From assembly GCA_002494125.1 (NCBI GenBank), contig DLBD01000069.1:1-7289 (forward strand): a stretch of 7,289 nucleotides of DNA, read 5' to 3'. Shown here in pieces: positions 1 to 6,533 of this stretch (position 1 is the stretch's first letter; every line of letters starts with the position of its first letter). Source of the stretch: Ruminococcaceae bacterium UBA7030 (GTDB lineage: Bacteria; Bacillota; Clostridia; Oscillospirales; Acutalibacteraceae). A model generated the notes under the pieces. It made no database searches, was not told where the DNA came from, and saw nothing but the letters and a program-made list of their open reading frames with translations. The translations under genes were made by a program, and so were the position numbers.

Positions 1-423
1 ACTGATGCCGATGTCGACGGTTTCCAGATCAGAACGCTTATTCTTACAATGATTTACCGCCTTATGCCAAAACTGATTGATGAAGGTAAGGTGTATATTG
101 CAGAGTCACCGCTTTATGAGGTTACTTGTAAAGATCAGACTTACTTCGCTTATAATGAAATTGAAATGGACGAGATTAAGGCGGAAATAGGCGACGAAAA
201 ATATACTGTCCAGCGCTCAAAAGGACTTGGTGAAAACGAGCCTGAGATGATGGCACTTACAACTATGAATCCCGCAACAAGAAGAGTTATTAAGGTTTCA
301 CCTGATGATGCAGAAAAAACCTCTGAGATATTTGACTTACTTTTGGGTGACAACCTTCAGGGAAGAAAAGATTATATTTCTGACTACGGACATCTTTATC
401 TTGATGCAGCCGATGTCAGCTAA
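1..423 (+). CDS. parE: Type IIA topoisomerase subunit B (ParE-like), 3' end only
   Basis: This is the C-terminal 140 residues of the ATPase subunit of a type IIA topoisomerase (topoisomerase IV or gyrase), which pairs with the A subunit encoded next to pass one DNA duplex through another. The 5' end lies outside the window. The visible part opens inside the TOPRIM metal-binding domain with TDADVDG (the DxDxD acidic motif, residues 2, 4 and 6 of the visible part). It then runs through the conserved QRxKGLGE block (here QRSKGLGENEPEMM) to the usual short C-terminal tail. The canonical G(A/S)HIRT reads GFQIRT here, so a usually conserved histidine is glutamine. The gene stops at 421-423, with the ribosome site of the A subunit overlapping that stop, so the two are surely one operon. 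The choice of ParE over GyrB rests on the partner lacking a GyrA box; the family call is secure, the ParE/GyrB split less so. Confidence 0.88.
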   Translation, partial: TDADVDGFQIRTLILTMIYRLMPKLIDEGKVYIAESPLYEVTCKDQTYFAYNEIEMDEIKAEIGDEKYTVQRSKGLGENEPEMMALTTMNPATRRVIKVSPDDAEKTSEIFDLLLGDNLQGRKDYISDYGHLYLDAADVS

Positions 424-429
424 GGAGGG
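422..429 (+). promoter_or_regulatory. Ribosome binding site of parC, overlapping the parE stop
   Basis: AAGGAGGG is a near-perfect Shine-Dalgarno sequence six bases before the TTG at 436. It shares its first two bases with the TAA stop of the upstream gene. It decides the TTG start: no ATG lies near it in this frame. The overlap suggests translational coupling, so that the two subunits are made in step. Confidence 0.85.
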
Positions 430-435
430 ATAATT

Positions 436-2673
436 TTGGCAAGAAGAAAAAAAGAAGGAACAAATTCTCAAAAGCCTCTCGCTGACAATGTTCATATCAA
501 AGGCGCAGGAACTATTCAGGATGAGATAATTACCGATACTCTTCTCGAAAACTATATGCCTTATGCAATGAGCGTTATCCTTTCCCGTGCCATTCCGGAA
601 ATTGACGGATTGAAGCCTTCTCACAGAAAACTTCTTTATACAATGTATAATATGGGACTTCTTCAGGGCGGAACTATCAAAAGTGCTAATATTGTCGGCA
701 GAACTATGCAGTTAAATCCACACGGTGACGCAGCTATTTACGAAACTATGGTAAGGCTTTCCCGCGGCAATGAAACTTTATTATATCCTTATGTTGAGTC
801 TAAGGGTAATTTTGGTAAGGCTTACAGTAAAAATATGGTATATGCCGCTTCCCGTTATACAGAGGCGAAACTTGCACCGATTTGTCACGAGCTTTTTGAT
901 GATATCAAGTATGATACAGTTGACTTTGTTGATAATTATGATAACAGTATGAAGGAGCCTACGCTTCTTCCTGTAACATTCCCGACAGTACTCTGTAATG
1001 TGTCAAAGGGTATTGCAGTCGGAATGGCTTCTAATATTGCTTCATTCAATATTTCAGAGATATGCGATACTACAATCGCCCTAATGAAAAATCCTGACCA
1101 TATGATAAGCGAAACGCTTCTTGCTCCTGATTTTGTAGGAGGAGGATTTATCCTTTATGACAAAGACGAGCTTGAAAAAATTTATGAAACAGGAAGAGGT
1201 TCAGTTAAGGTTAGAGCAAGATATACTTATGATAAAAAGTATAATTGTATTGATATAACGCAGATTCCTCCTACTACAACATCAGAGGATATAATTGACA
1301 AGATTATTGAACTTGTAAAATCAAACAAAGTTAAAGAAATAAACGATGTCCGCGATGAAACGGACCTTTCAGGCTTGAAGATTACCATTGATCTAAAAAG
1401 AGGTATTGACCCTGACAAGTTTATGACAAAGCTTTATAAGCTTACTCCGCTTCAGGACAGCTTCTCCTGCAATTTCAACATACTTGTTCATGGTAATCCA
1501 AAAGTTCTCGGTGTTAAGTCAATACTTCTTGAATGGATAGATTTCCGTCTTGAGTGTATAAGAAGAAGGGTTGTATTCAATCTTGATAAAAAGAGAAAAC
1601 AGCTTCATCTTCTTAAGGGACTTTCAAAAATACTTCTTGATATTGACAAAGCCATCAAGATTGTAAGAGAAACCGAAAGCGAATCAGAGGTTGTTCCAAA
1701 TCTTATGATTGGCTTCGGCATTGACGAAACACAGGCTGAATATGTTGCCGAGATTAAACTTCGTCATCTTAATCGTGAATATATACTTAAGCGAATTAAA
1801 GATATTGAGCAGCTCGAAAACGATATTGCAGAGCTTGAAGGCATACTTTCAAGTAAGAGCAAAATGAAGAAAATTATCGTAGGTGAGCTTCAGAATGTTG
1901 CAAAGAAATATGACGCCGGACGAAAGAGCGAGATAATCTATGATGTTGATGATGAATATGTTGCGGAAGAATCAGTAGTTGCCGACTATCCTGTAACTAT
2001 GTTCATCACCGAACAGGGCTACGCTAAGAAAATAAAAACTGCTAATCTTCGTATGAGCGGCGAGCAAAAGGTTAAAGAAGGCGACAGAATGTTGCCTGAA
2101 GTCGAGTGTTCCAATAAGGACGAGCTTCTTTTCTTCACAAATAAGAATCAGGTCTACAAATCAAAAGTTGACGACTTTAATGATACTAAAGCGTCTGTTC
2201 TTGGCGAATATGTGCCGGGTAAACTCGATATGGAGGCTGATGAACAGGTTTCTTATATGGCAGTAACCGATGATTACAGCGGATATATGATTTTCGTGTT
2301 TGAAAACGGAAAGCTTGCAAAAGTCGATATGAACGCATATCAGACAAAAACAAACAGAAAAAAGCTTATCAACGCATATTCCGATAAATCTCCTCTTGCT
2401 CAGGCAATTTACATCAAAGAGGATACCGAACTTGTTCTTTGTTCATCAAGCGGAAGAATGCTTCTTGTTAACACAGCTTCAATACTTCCGAAGACTACTA
2501 AGAATACTCAGGGTGTTGCAGCAATGAAGCTTAAGAAAACTCATAAAATCACCTCGGTTCATATTTACAAGGAAGGCGAGTTTGAGAAAGCATGGAGATT
2601 CAGGGCAAAAAATCTTCCTGCTGCCGGAGCAGTTCCAAGCGAGGCAGATGTTGCCGAGCAGTTATCTTTTTAA
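436..2673 (+). CDS. parC: Type IIA topoisomerase subunit A (ParC-like), TTG start
   Basis: This 745-residue DNA breakage-reunion subunit forms the transient 5'-phosphotyrosyl gate for the ParE-like partner encoded just upstream. The winged-helix domain carries DGLKPSHRKLLY near residues 57-68 and PHGD at 95-98. The catalytic Arg-Tyr pair is R140-Y141 in SRYTEAKL. Tower-domain blocks such as DNYD...KEP (about 167-174) and GIAVGMASNI (about 192-201) are intact. A charged coiled-coil segment spans about 440-490. The C-terminal beta-pinwheel runs from about 515 to 720, with blade-like motifs such as TQGVAAMKL (691-699). The usual GyrA-box position holds EQKVKEGD (543-550) instead of QRRGGxG, which favours a topoisomerase IV decatenase over gyrase. 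The residue equivalent to E. coli GyrA Ser83 is Ala99, and Asp87 is Glu103. The region before the active tyrosine lacks the usual DGD acidic loop. TTG at 436 is chosen because of its strong ribosome site. Length is close to the family norm. Confidence 0.9.
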   Translation: MARRKKEGTNSQKPLADNVHIKGAGTIQDEIITDTLLENYMPYAMSVILSRAIPEIDGLKPSHRKLLYTMYNMGLLQGGTIKSANIVGRTMQLNPHGDAAIYETMVRLSRGNETLLYPYVESKGNFGKAYSKNMVYAASRYTEAKLAPICHELFDDIKYDTVDFVDNYDNSMKEPTLLPVTFPTVLCNVSKGIAVGMASNIASFNISEICDTTIALMKNPDHMISETLLAPDFVGGGFILYDKDELEKIYETGRGSVKVRARYTYDKKYNCIDITQIPPTTTSEDIIDKIIELVKSNKVKEINDVRDETDLSGLKITIDLKRGIDPDKFMTKLYKLTPLQDSFSCNFNILVHGNPKVLGVKSILLEWIDFRLECIRRRVVFNLDKKRKQLHLLKGLSKILLDIDKAIKIVRETESESEVVPNLMIGFGIDETQAEYVAEIKLRHLNREYILKRIKDIEQLENDIAELEGILSSKSKMKKIIVGELQNVAKKYDAGRKSEIIYDVDDEYVAEESVVADYPVTMFITEQGYAKKIKTANLRMSGEQKVKEGDRMLPEVECSNKDELLFFTNKNQVYKSKVDDFNDTKASVLGEYVPGKLDMEADEQVSYMAVTDDYSGYMIFVFENGKLAKVDMNAYQTKTNRKKLINAYSDKSPLAQAIYIKEDTELVLCSSSGRMLLVNTASILPKTTKNTQGVAAMKLKKTHKITSVHIYKEGEFEKAWRFRAKNLPAAGAVPSEADVAEQLSF

Positions 2674-2688
2674 TAATTAAAAAAATAC

Positions 2689-2717
2689 TTGCATTATTTT
2701 TGCTTGTATGATATAAT
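2689..2717 (+). promoter_or_regulatory. Sigma-A type promoter of secG
   Basis: TTGCAT (2689-2694) is followed after exactly 17 bases by a consensus TATAAT (2712-2717). TG sits one base before the -10 (2709-2710), giving an extended -10. Transcription would begin about 2724-2726, leaving a leader of roughly 36 bases before the secG start. It lies in the 88-base gap after parC, where no other good promoter is visible. Only the match to consensus supports it; no start site was measured. Confidence 0.8.
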
Positions 2718-2748
2718 CCATTAGTAAATTGAGATAATTTCTTTTATT

Positions 2749-2754
2749 GGAGGA
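2749..2754 (+). promoter_or_regulatory. Ribosome binding site of secG
   Basis: GGAGGA ends seven bases before ATG at 2762. It settles the start: the in-frame TTG at 2747 would place the ribosome site inside the coding region and is rejected. Confidence 0.85.
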
Positions 2755-2761
2755 AATATAT

Positions 2762-3010
2762 ATGGCTTGGTATCATTATGTATTTGGTGCTGTTTTAATC
2801 ATTACATCAATTATTATAACAATAGTTGTTCTTATGCAGGAGGGCCGTTCACAAAACCTTTCAGGCGCTATTGCCGGCGGTGCTGAAACCTTCCTTGGAA
2901 AGTCAAAGGGCAGAACAATTGAAGCAAAACTTGAAAAGATTACCAAGTGGCTTATTGTTGTTTTCTTTGTTATAGTTCTTGCTGCATTCCTTGTTTTTCT
3001 TTTTGTATAA
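2762..3010 (+). CDS. secG: Preprotein translocase subunit SecG
   Basis: This 82-residue membrane protein is the small accessory subunit of the SecYEG channel, which supports SecA-driven export. Two hydrophobic helices are visible, at about residues 6-25 and 62-82. They flank the conserved cytoplasmic loop, here LMQEGRSQNLSGAIAGGAET, followed by FLGKSKGR, which matches the SecG pattern of an LQ-x-G start, a GGAE core and an FG-K block. Length is typical for the family. The start is the ATG behind GGAGGA. The gene has its own promoter and its own strong terminator, so it can be expressed as a single-gene unit. In many Firmicutes secG is followed by rnr and smpB; here the next gene is a different exonuclease. 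The identification is firm. Confidence 0.95.
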   Translation: MAWYHYVFGAVLIITSIIITIVVLMQEGRSQNLSGAIAGGAETFLGKSKGRTIEAKLEKITKWLIVVFFVIVLAAFLVFLFV

Positions 3011-3024
3011 CAAGAATTAAGTTA

Positions 3025-3063
3025 AACCTTGCATAAGGATGCCTTATGCAAGGTTATTTTTTT
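3025..3063 (+). terminator. Intrinsic terminator after secG
   Basis: A perfect 14-bp inverted repeat (left arm 3025-3038, AACCTTGCATAAGG; right arm 3042-3055) encloses a three-base loop and is followed, after one A, by seven Ts (3057-3063). This is a textbook Rho-independent terminator 14 bases past the secG stop. It ends only 28 bases before the next start codon, so it may also attenuate read-through into the exonuclease gene. Confidence 0.92.
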
Positions 3064-3082
3064 GACTGACATTTCAGTTCGT

Positions 3083-3087
3083 GAGGA
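3083..3087 (+). promoter_or_regulatory. Ribosome binding site of the exonuclease gene
   Basis: GAGGA ends four bases before ATG at 3092. Spacing is slightly short, but this is the only reasonable site. It supports starting at 3092 and not at the in-frame TTG at 3029, which lies inside the secG terminator stem. Confidence 0.65.
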
Positions 3088-3091
3088 AATT

Positions 3092-3958
3092 ATGGAGTAT
3101 ATTATTTTTGATTTAGAATGGAATAATGCCTATAATTACAAACTGAATAAAGGGATTAATGAAATTGTTGAAATCGGTGCAATAAAGCTGAACGACAGGC
3201 TTGAGATTGTAGATACCTTCAAGCAGCTAATAAAGCCTAAACTTTCAAAAAAGCTTACGAGCCGTTTCAAAAATCTTACGCATATAACTATGGACGAGCT
3301 TAAGGAAAACGGCATAGATTTTGAATCAGCGTTTTCTGATTTTTCAAGGTGGTCAAAGGGCAGAGATACTGTGTTTTTGAGTTGGTCAACAAGTGATTTA
3401 TATACTCTTGCGGAAAACTTCAGATTTTTCAAAAAAACGGTGTATATAGATTTTATTCCAAAATATGCAGACGCCCAAAAATACTGTATGCAGTTTGTTG
3501 CAAATCATAACGGTAATCAGATAAGTCTTCAAAACTGTGCAATGCAGTTTAATATTGACATTGACACAACCAATCTTCACAGAGCTCTTGAGGACTGCTA
3601 TGTAACTGCATATTGTTTCAAAAAGGTATTTGATAAAGAACGCTTTGACGAGTATATTAGGGTATGTGATCAAAGCTTTTTTGAAAGACTTGTATTTAAG
3701 CCTTATTATATTCGTTCGCTAAACAGCGAGTATTTTGATATTAATAAAGAAAAGCTTGTTTGTCCTGACTGTTTTGGAAATGTAAAGCCGATTAATGAAT
3801 ATATTATTGAGAACGGATGCTTCAAAAATGCCGGCAAATGCGAAAAGTGCAATAAAAAGTTCTGGGTGTTTGTCAGAGCAAAGAAAACATATGACTCTGT
3901 ACTCGTAAGTAAAAGACTTGTAAGAATAAACAAGAGACGTGCTAAAAAAATAATTTGA
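3092..3958 (+). CDS. DEDDh 3'-5' exonuclease with C-terminal zinc-ribbon-like tail
   Basis: This 288-residue protein has an RNase T/DnaQ-type exonuclease fold. The DEDDh residues are visible: D7 and E9 in IFDLEW (Exo I), D102 in STSDLY (Exo II), and H163 with D168 in HRALEDC (Exo III, the H-x4-D signature). The family removes nucleotides from 3' ends of DNA or RNA by a two-metal mechanism. The layout resembles the ERI-1/KapD-like subgroup more than polymerase epsilon subunits, but the substrate cannot be read from sequence. Beyond the nuclease domain, about residues 220-260 carry C224-x2-C227 and C250-x2-C253, a four-cysteine zinc-ribbon candidate that could bind nucleic acid, followed by a very basic C-terminal end (RINKRRAKK). 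ATG at 3092 is chosen because upstream in-frame codons lie in the secG terminator. No promoter is visible between that terminator and the gene, so expression probably relies on read-through. Confidence 0.85.
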   Translation: MEYIIFDLEWNNAYNYKLNKGINEIVEIGAIKLNDRLEIVDTFKQLIKPKLSKKLTSRFKNLTHITMDELKENGIDFESAFSDFSRWSKGRDTVFLSWSTSDLYTLAENFRFFKKTVYIDFIPKYADAQKYCMQFVANHNGNQISLQNCAMQFNIDIDTTNLHRALEDCYVTAYCFKKVFDKERFDEYIRVCDQSFFERLVFKPYYIRSLNSEYFDINKEKLVCPDCFGNVKPINEYIIENGCFKNAGKCEKCNKKFWVFVRAKKTYDSVLVSKRLVRINKRRAKKII

Positions 3959-3969
3959 ACTTTCAAAAG

Positions 3970-4013
3970 TTTACATTTTATCTCTTTATTTATTTTTATA
4001 ATTGTAATATAAT
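3970..4013 (+). promoter_or_regulatory. Possible promoter of the penicillin-binding protein gene
   Basis: The 94-base gap before the PBP gene is very AT-rich and holds two consensus -10 hexamers, TATAAT at 3997-4002 and at 4008-4013. Neither has a convincing -35. TTTACA at 3970-3975 is 21 bases from the first, and TTTATT at 3985-3990 is 17 bases from the second but matches the consensus weakly. A promoter here is likely from context, but the exact element is uncertain. Confidence 0.4.
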
Positions 4014-4040
4014 AATAGAAATGTTAAACAGATAGTTTAC

Positions 4041-4047
4041 GGGGGTG
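4041..4047 (+). promoter_or_regulatory. Ribosome binding site of the penicillin-binding protein gene
   Basis: GGGGGTG, one mismatch from the anti-Shine-Dalgarno complement GGAGGTG, ends five bases before ATG at 4053 and supports that start. Confidence 0.75.
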
Positions 4048-4052
4048 TTCAC

Positions 4053-6479
4053 ATGGCTTCTCATGATTATGATGATTTGCTTGAATCCTTTATGAATAAC
4101 TCGGCTAAAGCTTATAATGAGGACAAAACGGCTCATGAACAGCGCACCGAAAATATCCCTTCTTCCTACAACGTTTCTTCTGCTGATAAAAAAAAGGAAA
4201 GAATCAGAAGGGGAAGAGAGATTGAAAAGGAATTAGCCGCTAAAAAAGCAAAAAAGAAAAAGAAGAGAAAGTTTTCTACTAAAGAAAAAACTCCGACACA
4301 AAGATTTTTATCGCTTCTCGTCAGGTCGCTTCTTGCGCTGGTTATGATTTGCGGCGTTGTTGGTGTTGTATGTTTTTCTGTTATTGCCATTTACGGTTAC
4401 AGCGTAGTATACGGAGACCCTGTATTTGATCTTACCGAACAGGCACTTTCGCAAAACCAGACATCTTTTATCTACGGTATGGACGGTGATGACCTTGTTG
4501 AAATTACAAGGCTTCACGGCGAAGAAAACAGAATATGGGTTGACCTTGATGATATGAGTGAATATTTGCCTGAAGCATTTGTTGCAACAGAGGATAAAAG
4601 ATTTTATAATCATCACGGTGTTGACTGGATAAGAACTATTGGCGTTTTCATTAAACAAAACGATCAGGGTGGTTCTACTATTACCCAGCAGCTTATAAAA
4701 AACCTTACTGATGATAACAAAGTTACCTATGTAAGAAAGTTTAATGAGATTCTGCGTGCTCTTAACCTTGAAAGAAACTATTCAAAAGAAGAGATACTGG
4801 AGGCTTATCTCAACACGATTTATCTTTCTAACGGTTGCTACGGCGTAAGAACAGCAGCTGAGGTTTACTTTGGTAAGGATGTTGCTAATCTGAATGCCGC
4901 TGAATGTGCATGTCTTTCCTCAATAACTAAGGCGCCAACTTATTATGACCCACTTTTCAATCCTGAAAACAACAGAACAAGACAGTTATGGGTGTTAGAG
5001 CAAATGGCATCGGAAGATACAGGCTTCCTTACTAACGAAGAGTATCAGGCTGCTGTCGACTATGAAATGGTTTTCACTAACAGCGAAAACTATCAGGGAT
5101 CTGAGGTTGAAGGGGATTCAAAGCAGGCCGACAATGACGATATTACTAACTATTATGTTGACTATGTAATCACCTCTATTGAGGAAGATTTACAGAAGAT
5201 GGGTTATACCGCCAAAAAGGCTCACAATATGGTCTATGGCGGCGGACTTAAAATATACACTGCTATTGATTTTGACGTTCAGGATGCACTTGAAGATGTT
5301 TATGAAAACTATCGCAGAATGCCTGATGAAACTGTGCAGGGCGCTATGTGTATAATGGACTATCATGGCAGAGTTCTCGGAGTTGTTGGCGGTACCGGTA
5401 AAAATAAGGGCGCAATGCTTCTTAACCGTGCCACTATGTCAACAAGACCTCCCGGATCGACAATCAAACCGCTTGCTGTTTACGGTCCTGCGCTTGAAAA
5501 GAGCCTTCAGGAAAAGAGCGTACAGGTCTATTGGTCAACTATGTTTAATGACAGCCCTTCAATGAAAGTTGAGGGTAAGGGTTGGCCTGTTAACCAAGGC
5601 GGAAGTTATTCATCACGTGATGTAACGCTTCAGTATGGTCTTGCTCAGTCACTTAACACTATTTCAGCAAGAACACTTCAGACTATCGGCGTAGATTATT
5701 CGTATGAATTTCTTTCGGAAAATTTCAAGCTTTCTTCACTTGATGATATTCGAGATCTCGACTACGGTCCGCTTGCAATCGGTTCTCTTACAAATGGTGC
5801 TAAGGTGCTTGATATGACTGCTGCTTATCAGGCATACGGTAACGGCGGTTATTACTATGAGCCATATTCTTACTATAAGATTGAGGATAGTCAAGGCAAT
5901 ATTATAATTGAGAAAAAGCCTGAGGAAACAAAGACAGAAGCTGTTTCAGAAAGCACAAGCTGGCTTATGAATAAACTTCTTCAGACCGTTATGACTCAGG
6001 GTACGGGTACATCTTACAAGCTTTCCGGTATTGAATGCTTTGGCAAAACCGGTACAACTAATGATGATAAAGACAGATGGTTTGTAGGAGGTACTCCTAA
6101 TATGATTGGCGTTACCTGGTATGGTTATGATACGCCGAAAGAAGTACATTATTCTCTTTCAGCTAACCCTGCCGGTACTATTTGGAAGGCTGTAATGGAA
6201 GAGGTTTACGAGAATATGGATGCAAGGGGAACGGATTATGATACTAAATTCCCTGAGTACGATGGTATTGTAAGTCGTTCTTATTGTACAGTTTGCGGTA
6301 AGCTTGCAAGTGGTTCCGGTTCTTCCGCTATGGGTTGGTATGACGCTAATAATCTTCCGGGATACTGTTCCGGCGGTCACTATGTCGAAAGTGACGAAGA
6401 GGAAACAGAGGAGGGCGGCACAACTAAGGCGGGTGCTACTACAGCTGCTACGACTTCCGCTAAAAAGCCTGAGGAATAA
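4053..6479 (+). CDS. Class A penicillin-binding protein (PBP1A-like transglycosylase/transpeptidase)
   Basis: This 808-residue bifunctional peptidoglycan synthase is similar to PonA/MrcA. A cytoplasmic tail comes first, polar then strongly basic (Lys/Arg-rich at 46-79), followed by one membrane anchor at about 88-117. The GT51 glycosyltransferase domain follows, with EDKRFYNHHGVD (catalytic E180), GGSTITQQLIKN (207-218), RKFNE (second catalytic E232) and EILEAYLN (247-254). It polymerises lipid II into glycan strands outside the membrane. The transpeptidase domain has all three motifs: S469-T-I-K472 (acyl-enzyme serine), S533-L-N535 and K665-T-G-T668, so it should cross-link peptides and bind beta-lactams. 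The C-terminal part has cysteines C745, C748 and C772 around a CGKLASGS block, then an acidic run and a Thr/Ala-rich tail ending KKPEE. All catalytic residues are present and the length is normal. The terminator at 6488 closes the gene. Confidence 0.95.
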   Translation: MASHDYDDLLESFMNNSAKAYNEDKTAHEQRTENIPSSYNVSSADKKKERIRRGREIEKELAAKKAKKKKKRKFSTKEKTPTQRFLSLLVRSLLALVMICGVVGVVCFSVIAIYGYSVVYGDPVFDLTEQALSQNQTSFIYGMDGDDLVEITRLHGEENRIWVDLDDMSEYLPEAFVATEDKRFYNHHGVDWIRTIGVFIKQNDQGGSTITQQLIKNLTDDNKVTYVRKFNEILRALNLERNYSKEEILEAYLNTIYLSNGCYGVRTAAEVYFGKDVANLNAAECACLSSITKAPTYYDPLFNPENNRTRQLWVLEQMASEDTGFLTNEEYQAAVDYEMVFTNSENYQGSEVEGDSKQADNDDITNYYVDYVITSIEEDLQKMGYTAKKAHNMVYGGGLKIYTAIDFDVQDALEDVYENYRRMPDETVQGAMCIMDYHGRVLGVVGGTGKNKGAMLLNRATMSTRPPGSTIKPLAVYGPALEKSLQEKSVQVYWSTMFNDSPSMKVEGKGWPVNQGGSYSSRDVTLQYGLAQSLNTISARTLQTIGVDYSYEFLSENFKLSSLDDIRDLDYGPLAIGSLTNGAKVLDMTAAYQAYGNGGYYYEPYSYYKIEDSQGNIIIEKKPEETKTEAVSESTSWLMNKLLQTVMTQGTGTSYKLSGIECFGKTGTTNDDKDRWFVGGTPNMIGVTWYGYDTPKEVHYSLSANPAGTIWKAVMEEVYENMDARGTDYDTKFPEYDGIVSRSYCTVCGKLASGSGSSAMGWYDANNLPGYCSGGHYVESDEEETEEGGTTKAGATTAATTSAKKPEE

Positions 6480-6487
6480 AAACATAC

Positions 6488-6522
6488 AAAAGGAAATCAG
6501 GTAAAGCTGGTTTCCTTTTTTT
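6488..6522 (+). terminator. Intrinsic terminator after the penicillin-binding protein gene
   Basis: A 13-bp stem (left arm 6488-6500, right arm 6507-6519, with one U-G pair) encloses a six-base loop. It merges into a seven-T run (6516-6522), eight bases after the stop codon. The ribosome site of the next gene begins on the very next base, so termination must be incomplete or ruvX has a promoter further upstream. Confidence 0.88.
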
Positions 6523-6527
6523 GGGAG
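6523..6527 (+). promoter_or_regulatory. Ribosome binding site of ruvX
   Basis: GGGAG, six bases before ATG at 6534. It directly abuts the T-tract of the preceding terminator, leaving no room for a promoter between them. Confidence 0.75.
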
Positions 6528-6533
6528 AAATTT

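Noticed and set aside
2681..2701. Inverted repeat AAAAATA/TATTTTT after parC as a terminator
   Set aside because: The stem is seven A-T pairs with no G-C, too weak for a terminator, and it overlaps the -35 of the secG promoter. It is likely just AT-rich promoter DNA.
2747..2761. Possible five-codon extension of secG from TTG at 2747
   Set aside because: The TTG and following codons are the ribosome binding site itself (GGAGGA), so the ATG at 2762 is the start.
3029..3091. Possible N-terminal extension of the exonuclease from an in-frame TTG at 3029
   Set aside because: The extra 21 codons are made from the secG terminator hairpin and its T-run, there is no ribosome site before 3029, and the nuclease fold begins properly at the ATG at 3092.
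3958..3971. Small hairpin after the exonuclease gene as a terminator
   Set aside because: The stem is only five A/T-rich pairs (AACTT/AAGTT) and no T-run follows directly. Where this transcript ends is not visible.
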